DNA of 64,000 nt from Bacteriovorax sp. MedPE-SWde (lineage in GTDB: Bacteria > Bdellovibrionota > Bacteriovoracia > Bacteriovoracales > Bacteriovoracaceae), in assembly GCA_001874305.1 (NCBI GenBank), contig MPCU01000010.1:1-64000 (forward strand), given 5' to 3'. Below are positions 49,245 to 55,918 of this stretch, piece by piece. The notes beneath the pieces were generated by a model. That model was not told the DNA's origin. It searched no databases and worked only from the letters and a program-made list of their open reading frames with translations. Position numbers and translations under genes: made by a program. Each line of letters opens with the position of its first letter. Positions within the stretch are counted from its first letter, which is position 1.

Positions 49245-50831
49245 ATGATCAGTACAACGGATATTGCTTTAAGCTTTGGTGGAAAGAAACTATTTAACGA
49301 CGTTAACGTCAAATTTACACCGGGTAATTGCTATGGATTAATTGGTGCAAACGGTGCAGGAAAATCTACTTTTATGAAGATTCTCTCTGGAGATATCGAA
49401 GCACAAAGTGGTTCAGTTAATATCACTCCAGGACGGAGACTTTCAGTTTTAAAGCAGGATCACTTTGCTTATGACGAGTTCACTGTAATGGAAGCAGTTC
49501 TTATGGGTAACGATGTACTTTATAAGATAATGAAAGAAAAAGATGAAATCTATATGAAGGACCCGTTCACTGACGAAGATGGAATTAGAGCTTCTGAGCT
49601 TGAGGCTGATTTCGCAGATATGAACGGTTGGGAAGCAGAATCTGAAGTAGGGGTAATCTTAGATGGTCTCTTTATCGGTACAGAACTTCACCAAACAAAG
49701 CTAAAGGATCTACCTTCAGATCTTAAGGTTAAGGTTCTACTTGCTCAAGCGCTATTTGGTAACCCGGATATTCTTCTATTAGATGAGCCTACAAACCACC
49801 TTGATATAAGAGCAATTAAGTGGCTTGAAAACTTCTTAATGAACTTTAAAAACACTGTAATTGTTGTATCCCATGATAGACACTTTCTTAATAAGGTTTG
49901 TACAAATATTGCTGACCTCGATTTTGGGAAAATTACTGCATATGCTGGAAACTATGAGTTCTGGAAGATGTCTAGTGAGCTAGCTCAAAAGCTAAGAGCT
50001 GCTGAAAATAAGAAAGTTGAAGAGAAAGCAGCAGAGCTAAAATCATTTATTCAAAGGTTCTCTGCTAACGCTTCAAAGTCATCTCAGGCAACATCTCGTC
50101 AAAAACAACTTGATAAACTTAATATTGATGACCTTCCTGTTTCGACAAGAAAGTATCCATTTGTTGATTTCAAATCGACTCGTGAAATTGGTAAAGAAGT
50201 TCTAAGAATTGATGGAATTACAAAGACTGTTGATGGTGTAAAAATTCTTGATAATATAAATATGGTTATCAATAAGGATGATAAGGTTGTCTTTCTTTCG
50301 GATAATGACCTTGCTATTACAACTCTATTTAATATCTTAGCTGGTGAAGAAGAACCAGATTCTGGAAAATTTGAATGGGGTGTAACAACATCTCAATCAT
50401 ACTTTCCAAGTGATAATAGCAAATACTTTGAATCAGGTGAGAAGAACCTTGTTGACTGGCTTAGAGACTTCTCTCCAGAAGTTAAAGACGAATCATTCAT
50501 TAGAGGGTTCCTAGGTAAGATGCTATTTTCAGGTGAAGAAGCACTTAAGAAGACTAATGTTCTATCTGGTGGAGAGAAGGTTAGGTGTATGCTTTCTAAG
50601 ATGATGCTCTCAGGAGCTAATGTTCTTATGTTAGATGGGCCAACAAACCACCTTGACCTTGAAAGTATCTCTTCTGTGAATGATGGCCTAGTAAGAACGA
50701 ACTCTACTCTTTTATTTTCTTCACATGACCATGAGTTAGTTCAAACTGTAGCAAATAGAATTGTTGTACTTGATGGAGGTATAACTTTCGACAAAATGAC
50801 TACTTACGATGATTACCTAGAAACAAAATAA
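49245..50831 (+). CDS. ybiT: ABC-F family ATPase, YbiT-like, with degenerate second site
   Basis: ABC-F proteins act on ribosomes at the E site. The 528 aa product has two nucleotide-binding domains. Domain 1 has an intact Walker A (GLIGANGAGKST near residue 33) and Walker B (ILLLDEPTNHLD). Its signature reads DLPSDLKVKVL instead of LSGGE. Domain 2 keeps the signature LSGGEKVRCML, but its Walker A is gone (VFLSDNDLAITTLF), and the catalytic Glu after Walker B is Gly (LMLDGPTNHLD). The P-site tRNA-interaction linker sits at about 240-300. The start MISTTDIALSFGGKKLF follows the YbiT pattern. ATP turnover may involve only one site. Confidence 0.88.
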   Translation: MISTTDIALSFGGKKLFNDVNVKFTPGNCYGLIGANGAGKSTFMKILSGDIEAQSGSVNITPGRRLSVLKQDHFAYDEFTVMEAVLMGNDVLYKIMKEKDEIYMKDPFTDEDGIRASELEADFADMNGWEAESEVGVILDGLFIGTELHQTKLKDLPSDLKVKVLLAQALFGNPDILLLDEPTNHLDIRAIKWLENFLMNFKNTVIVVSHDRHFLNKVCTNIADLDFGKITAYAGNYEFWKMSSELAQKLRAAENKKVEEKAAELKSFIQRFSANASKSSQATSRQKQLDKLNIDDLPVSTRKYPFVDFKSTREIGKEVLRIDGITKTVDGVKILDNINMVINKDDKVVFLSDNDLAITTLFNILAGEEEPDSGKFEWGVTTSQSYFPSDNSKYFESGEKNLVDWLRDFSPEVKDESFIRGFLGKMLFSGEEALKKTNVLSGGEKVRCMLSKMMLSGANVLMLDGPTNHLDLESISSVNDGLVRTNSTLLFSSHDHELVQTVANRIVVLDGGITFDKMTTYDDYLETK

Positions 50832-50921
50832 GAAATATTTCATAATTCCCCTGTTTCAAGCAGGGGGATATCTATAAAAATTACCATTGCATAGAACCCA
50901 ATCTTACAAAGTGATACAACG

Positions 50922-50941
50922 ACCCCATACATTTTGGGGGT
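50922..50941 (+). promoter_or_regulatory. Hairpin over the ribosome-binding site of the L,D-transpeptidase
   Basis: ACCCC (50922-50926) can pair with GGGGT (50937-50941) just before the ATG at 50945. The G-run is the only Shine-Dalgarno-like sequence. Confidence 0.35.
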
Positions 50942-50944
50942 ATT

Positions 50945-52309
50945 ATGTTTAATATGATTAAGGGCGGATTAGTCCTTTCAGCAATTGCGCTATCAATGAA
51001 TGCTGCAGCAGCATTTCAAACACTAGGTGTTGGTTCTAATAAAATTGTTAACGTTAGAGTTAATGACGTTGCAAAGTGGACTAATAATAAAGTTGATCCT
51101 AACTTATCTAAGTTTGTTTCTTGGGCATCTAAGAATAACTCTAAGTTATTTCCAGATTTAAAAGTTAAGAAAGTATATAACCTTTTCTTCACAGATCTAC
51201 CTCAAAGAGATGGTGATCAGTTTAAATATAAGCTAGCAGCATTTGTTAGAACAGAAGGTAGCTTTGAAGAACTTCAGTTTGTTAAATTAAATATTCACGG
51301 TGAATTAAAGTGGGATAAGAAGAAAGTTAAGGGTTATGTTAATTCTATAATCTCTGAGCAAATTGGACTATCTAAAACTAACTTTAAAGTTGAAGTTTCA
51401 CTAGCTGACAGAAAAGCAATCGTTAAAGATACGACAAATGGCCTAAAAATGGTTTTCCCATTAGGTGTTGGAGCATTTGATGAAGGTGTATTAAATGATG
51501 GAGTTTCAATTTTAACTCCAAGATTTAAGGCCGGATTTATTGATAAGAAATTTGCACAGTATGAGAGAAAGAAACCTCGCTATTTTATGGGGAAACCTTT
51601 TATCAGACTACATGCGGGTGATAGATCTAAAGAAGACTATACAAGTATTGGGTTTCACACACAGCCAAATGGTGGAGAGTTCATCAGAGCTTTTGATAGC
51701 CACGGTTGTATTAGAATGCAAAACCCTGATTTATACGCTATGTACTGGATTATTACTCAGGCACCTAGAAGAAAAACTCCTCTAGTTGTAAAGTTTAAGT
51801 TAAATGATAGTGCAGAACATCCATTCCCATTAAAGAATAAGCCTTATAAGCGTGTTCTAAATGTTGGTTCAGCGACAAGTCCAAACTGGACTATGGACAG
51901 AGATGACTTAGTTCAAACTAGTTATAATTGGAATGATACAGCTCCAATCTCTCACTTAGTTGATGATGCTGCTGATGATTACTTTGGTATCTATGACTAT
52001 AAAATGGCATGGAGAGTAAAAGAGAGAAATGCTGCAAAAACTAAGAAATGTGTTGATGCTAATAAAATTGATGAAGCTAAATACAAAGTAGCAAAAGCAC
52101 CATTCTTCACTTGGGGAATGTCAGATAGAGATAAGAAGAAAGCTGAAAAGGCATATAAGAAAGCTGTTAAGAAAGCTCAAAGAGCAAGAAAGAAAGCTCT
52201 AAAGTCAGCTGAAAAATCTTTGAAGTCATGTTTAAAGAAAGCATTTCCTAAGAGATCTTTTAAAGACAACCTATATCGTTGGTGGGTACACGGTAAGAAT
52301 AACCAATAA
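50945..52309 (+). CDS. L,D-transpeptidase (YkuD domain) with basic C-terminal tail
   Basis: The 454 aa product has a signal peptide (MFNMIKGGLVLSAIALSMNAAAA). The YkuD catalytic motif IGFHTQ...SHGCIRM near residues 235-260 holds the active-site His and Cys. Such enzymes make 3-3 cross-links in peptidoglycan or attach proteins to it. A Lys/Ala-rich segment near 400-430 (KKAEKAYKKAVKKAQRARKK) could bind anionic wall or DNA. Predators of this group encode many L,D-transpeptidases that remodel the prey wall (family knowledge). A leader hairpin overlaps its ribosome-binding site. Confidence 0.85.
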   Translation: MFNMIKGGLVLSAIALSMNAAAAFQTLGVGSNKIVNVRVNDVAKWTNNKVDPNLSKFVSWASKNNSKLFPDLKVKKVYNLFFTDLPQRDGDQFKYKLAAFVRTEGSFEELQFVKLNIHGELKWDKKKVKGYVNSIISEQIGLSKTNFKVEVSLADRKAIVKDTTNGLKMVFPLGVGAFDEGVLNDGVSILTPRFKAGFIDKKFAQYERKKPRYFMGKPFIRLHAGDRSKEDYTSIGFHTQPNGGEFIRAFDSHGCIRMQNPDLYAMYWIITQAPRRKTPLVVKFKLNDSAEHPFPLKNKPYKRVLNVGSATSPNWTMDRDDLVQTSYNWNDTAPISHLVDDAADDYFGIYDYKMAWRVKERNAAKTKKCVDANKIDEAKYKVAKAPFFTWGMSDRDKKKAEKAYKKAVKKAQRARKKALKSAEKSLKSCLKKAFPKRSFKDNLYRWWVHGKNNQ

Positions 52310-52325
52310 AGATTTTATATAATTA

Positions 52326-52350
52326 AGGGCCTCATTTTGAGGCCTTTTTT
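52326..52350 (+). terminator. Terminator after the L,D-transpeptidase
   Basis: GGCCTCA/TGAGGCC with a TTT loop is followed by six Ts. It meets the end of the convergent kinase-like gene. Confidence 0.8.
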
Positions 52351-53653
52351 ATTTGTTCGAAGTAAAGCCTTTGATTGCATCATTACAGTTAACTGAAGGC
52401 TTAATATCTAAATACTCTCTTTTAATCCAGGCCCTCGCATAATTAGTAACCAGAGGTGAGTTTACGAGTTCTTTATAAAGACTGTCTGGATAAATCATAT
52501 CACTCGTTGTTATTAGTTTTTGAATTCTTTGCTCTGTTGCCCAATCAAGTCTTATTCCTATATTGTCTCTTATATTAAATAACATGAGTAGCTCTTCTAA
52601 ACTTGTTATCTTAGAAGATAAGCTTGTAATAAGAGTTTTGTAATCATTATTGTTGGCAGATAAGTATGACGGAATGACGCTTAAAATTTCACTAGTAGAA
52701 AAGCGTTCTTCTTTTGTAATTATTGAAATTATTGTATCTAAATAATTTTGAGAATATTGCTTCGGAGTTCTTTCAATTATAGCTTTGAACTCTATAAGAG
52801 ACTTCGATTTTTTAATAGAACTGATTTGCTCTTTAATAAACTCTCGTTCTCTTTTAAGTATAGACCTTCTCGAGTTTTCTATTTGTACTTTTGCGTTATT
52901 AAAGAAATCTACTAAGTCTTGTCTGGGCATAAAATCTGGAATCTCTCCTAATTCAGCATCTCCACCTTTTCTATAGTAGATTTCGTCTTTCCACACTTGG
53001 TTTAGTGCCTGAATATCAAATATATTCTTATCATTAATATTCTTAAAGAGGTCGTGTGAAAGAGTCCAATCAATGAGTATCCACTTCTTTTCAGAAAGGG
53101 AGTATACGACTTGTCCTAAGTGAAAGTCTTTTATCTTAGTAAATGATGTGGTCTCCTTAACAAATTGATCTAGTGCTTTAAATGCTTCTTTATATAGATC
53201 ATTATCAATTTTTTCATTGTTAAAGAAAAGCTCTTTGAGCTCTAATGCATTTTCAATCTTCATTTTTTCAACAATAAGAAATTCTTGTTTCTTGTATTCG
53301 TATATTTTAGGAATACTTACACCCTGTCTCTTTAAAACTTCATGCCCTAGATAGTATGCATCAATATAATCTGAATAATTAGAAAATGTATTAAACTGTC
53401 CAATATCTTTAGGGACTCTTAGTGCTAAAGGTTTTCCATATTGGTTTTCTATTTCAAATACTTTTGTTGTATTTCCCGATCCTAGTAGATTCTTGATTTT
53501 ATAGACACCGCTAGAGTCTTCTAACTTTAAAGAGCTACTTTCTTTTAGAAGACCTGAACCTACTAGTTCATCAATAGATATGTCATTAGCAAATGAATTT
53601 GCTGATACTAGTAAGATTAGTATGATGAATATGTGGTTTTTTAGTTTAAACAC
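52349..53653 (-). CDS. Exported kinase-fold protein
   Basis: About 434 aa from a GTG that yields a signal peptide (VFKLKNHIFIILILLVSANSFA); the track starts 12 residues earlier at a TTG. Residues about 45-215 show a kinase-like order. A glycine-rich loop is LLGSGNTTKVFEIEN, and a VAIK-like strand is PLALRVPK, with Arg where Lys is usual. A hinge-like FLIVEKMKIE comes next. Then comes a catalytic loop KDFHLGQVVYS, close to the D-x-H-LGQ form seen in maltokinase-type enzymes, followed by ILIDW (metal-binding Asp). The C-terminal half is helical and unassigned. A kinase fold with an export signal is unusual. Activity and substrate are unknown. Confidence 0.55.
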   Translation of the reverse strand: MFKLKNHIFIILILLVSANSFANDISIDELVGSGLLKESSSLKLEDSSGVYKIKNLLGSGNTTKVFEIENQYGKPLALRVPKDIGQFNTFSNYSDYIDAYYLGHEVLKRQGVSIPKIYEYKKQEFLIVEKMKIENALELKELFFNNEKIDNDLYKEAFKALDQFVKETTSFTKIKDFHLGQVVYSLSEKKWILIDWTLSHDLFKNINDKNIFDIQALNQVWKDEIYYRKGGDAELGEIPDFMPRQDLVDFFNNAKVQIENSRRSILKREREFIKEQISSIKKSKSLIEFKAIIERTPKQYSQNYLDTIISIITKEERFSTSEILSVIPSYLSANNNDYKTLITSLSSKITSLEELLMLFNIRDNIGIRLDWATEQRIQKLITTSDMIYPDSLYKELVNSPLVTNYARAWIKREYLDIKPSVNCNDAIKGFTSNK

Positions 53654-53756
53654 TAGTGATCTTAATGCATCATCTATGCCATTTTTCAATTAAACTTAAT
53701 AAGAAAATAGAGGAGCTTTAGCATATATCTGTCAAATAAATAGACACTTGGTTTGC

Positions 53757-54770
53757 CTACAGACGGTTATTATCCTTCAGCCATTTCTCTATTGATTCAA
53801 TAAGAGCCTTTGCTTCAGGACTCTTTTCTTTGTATTTATTCCAAATAATTGAAGCTTTCTTTCTGGCCTCTTTAATATCAGTCTCTGACCATGTGTAGAC
53901 TTTTATCTTGCTGGCCTTGAGTTGTTTCACAACAGCTTTTGATTGTTGCTTGAGTGACCTTGTATTTTCAATTCTCCAAATATCAGATTGTTTATTTATA
54001 AGTTTCTTTATTTTTTCTGGAAGTTCATTCCATTGTTCTTTGTTAACGACAAATTCAAACATAGGTAGTGAATGAAAACCTGGGTAGTTTGTATGCTTAG
54101 CATTTTCATATAGGCCTTCGCTATGATTTACCCCAACGGTACTAAAGTCTGCTAAATGTACTCTTTTCTTTTTCAAAGCGATTGATACCTTTCCAAGTGG
54201 AAGTGGTCTTGTTATGGCCCCGACTTCTTTGAAAAAATCTTCCGCCATGCTTCCTGGAGGAACCCTTATGATTCTACCCTTAATATCTTTTAACGATCGA
54301 ATAGGTGACGTAGAAATTAAGCTTTCGTGGGGACCAAGAGAGTAGTTTATAAAATGCATATTATATTTGGAATAAGTGTCTTGTATAAGCTTCTTTGCCT
54401 TACTTGATTTAATCCATTTATCAAGGTCGTCACTACTTGACCACGCAGCTATAAGATCACCAATAATAGCAAATACTGGATCTGCGTTTCCCCAGTACAT
54501 AGTTGCTGAAAAATGACCTTGTCGTGTACCGTATTTAGTTGCTGAGAAACTACCATGATTTTTGCTAGAGTTTTCTCTATCTGTAACAAGTTCTATCTTA
54601 AACTCATTCGGGTATTTGGCATTTACTGGCACTACTATATATTTTTTAAAGTTCTTGTAGAGAACTGAATATACGGGTTTGTGAGAGTGTATCTTCCAAA
54701 CATTTGGTTTTGCGGATGTATAACCACAAAGAAGTATTAAACTAATGAAGGTAATTATAGATTTGTGCAT
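53757..54770 (-). CDS. TRAP transporter solute-binding protein, DctP family (orphan)
   Basis: The 337 aa product has a signal peptide (MHKSIITFISLILLCGYTSA). Family features: a start like WKIHSHKP, IRSLKDIKGRIIRVPPG near residue 155 with the Arg that usually binds the ligand carboxylate, and WNELPEKIKKLI near 245 (usual form W..LP...Q..I). No DctQ/DctM membrane genes are adjacent, so it either serves a distant transporter or has a sensory role. Ligand is unknown. Confidence 0.8.
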   Translation of the reverse strand: MHKSIITFISLILLCGYTSAKPNVWKIHSHKPVYSVLYKNFKKYIVVPVNAKYPNEFKIELVTDRENSSKNHGSFSATKYGTRQGHFSATMYWGNADPVFAIIGDLIAAWSSSDDLDKWIKSSKAKKLIQDTYSKYNMHFINYSLGPHESLISTSPIRSLKDIKGRIIRVPPGSMAEDFFKEVGAITRPLPLGKVSIALKKKRVHLADFSTVGVNHSEGLYENAKHTNYPGFHSLPMFEFVVNKEQWNELPEKIKKLINKQSDIWRIENTRSLKQQSKAVVKQLKASKIKVYTWSETDIKEARKKASIIWNKYKEKSPEAKALIESIEKWLKDNNRL

Positions 54771-54819
54771 AGGTTATTTTAGCACAATAAAGAGAGTGTA
54801 ATAATTTTAAAAGATGAGT

Positions 54820-55779
54820 TTATTGAAATTCAAGACCAAGTGAGAACATAGCAGATGTTATATTTGTTGTTTGTTCAACACCATCGCTAAAGCTTTCGCT
54901 AGCATTAACACTTTCGACACTAATTTCAGCTAGCACACTAGTTTTCTTATTCATTTGAAAGTCGACTCCAAGGGTTAGAGAAGGAAGGAGCGTGGCGCTA
55001 CCAGATTGAACAGAGTCATTAATTTGGGATTGAGACTTTCCTGTCCCAAGTGTTAAAGAAACGTATGGAGTTGCATTGGCCGCCCAAAATCTTCTAAATC
55101 TCGCTTGAATTCCTGCTGTCACAAGGTACCTTTGAGATTCAACTTCTACATCTGGGTTTGTTAATGTTAAAATCTCACTGTCATATCTAAACCCAAGCTC
55201 CCATCTAAATGAGTTACTAATAGGCGCTATATATTTAAGCTTGAAGTTCATTCCAGATCTTTCGCCATCATTATTTTCTGAGCTTGAAGTTGACTCGTTT
55301 AGGCCTTGAGTTTTACTTCCAAGTATTTGAAAGCGTGAGTCTGAAGTTGTATTGTATTTTCTTCTAAGTTGCTTTTCTTCTAGTGCAAGGATTTGGTTAT
55401 ACCTCTTGTCTGTCATTAACTTTGGTATTTCAGACCATACACGTTCTACTGAATAGCTGATTGTTACAATTTCTCCCGTTTGGAAGGGGACTTTGGCCTG
55501 TTCATCTTCAATTATCCACTGAGAAAATTCTCTATTTGCAGTAACAACTCTAGCTACTAGTGAGATATTCTTTGTTGTAAAAAGAGACCTTTGCCCAACG
55601 AAGACTTGATCTGCGCGGCCCTTTCGTATAACGAATGATTTTCCTGAACTTGATAGCTTTTGTATGACTACTAAGTGGTGATTCTCTTTTATTTGATTTT
55701 CGAGATCACTTGTATTTGCCTGTATTGCTAGAGGAGATATCAAGGTCGAAATATATGCTAAAGAGAAGAGTCTTTTCAT
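54820..55779 (-). CDS. Outer-membrane barrel-like protein of unknown function
   Basis: The product is 319 aa with a signal peptide (MKRLFSLAYISTLISPLAIQA). An N-terminal soluble domain runs to about residue 125 (VIQKLSSSGKSFVIRKGRADQV...). A barrel-like half follows (FRWELGFRYDSEILTL, TPYVSLTLGTGKSQSQ, FSLGLEFQ). The final FSLGLEFQ resembles a terminal barrel strand. The divergent partner is the S74 lipoprotein. No family recognised. Confidence 0.65.
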   Translation of the reverse strand: MKRLFSLAYISTLISPLAIQANTSDLENQIKENHHLVVIQKLSSSGKSFVIRKGRADQVFVGQRSLFTTKNISLVARVVTANREFSQWIIEDEQAKVPFQTGEIVTISYSVERVWSEIPKLMTDKRYNQILALEEKQLRRKYNTTSDSRFQILGSKTQGLNESTSSSENNDGERSGMNFKLKYIAPISNSFRWELGFRYDSEILTLTNPDVEVESQRYLVTAGIQARFRRFWAANATPYVSLTLGTGKSQSQINDSVQSGSATLLPSLTLGVDFQMNKKTSVLAEISVESVNASESFSDGVEQTTNITSAMFSLGLEFQ

Positions 55780-55840
55780 TAAGTATTATTTTATGTCATT
55801 TCTCCAATATCTAAAGATAGCTCTTTTTACCGTTAGTTGA

Positions 55841-55870
55841 TTGTATTGGGCGGGTATAAGGTATTATAAT
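55841..55870 (+). promoter_or_regulatory. Candidate promoter of the S74 lipoprotein
   Basis: TTGTAT and a perfect TATAAT are separated by 18 bases, about 50 bases before the ATG at 55919. Confidence 0.4.
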
Positions 55871-55918
55871 TTTAGTAAACTATTATTTTTTTCTGTCGAA
55901 ATGTGTAGGGGATATAAT

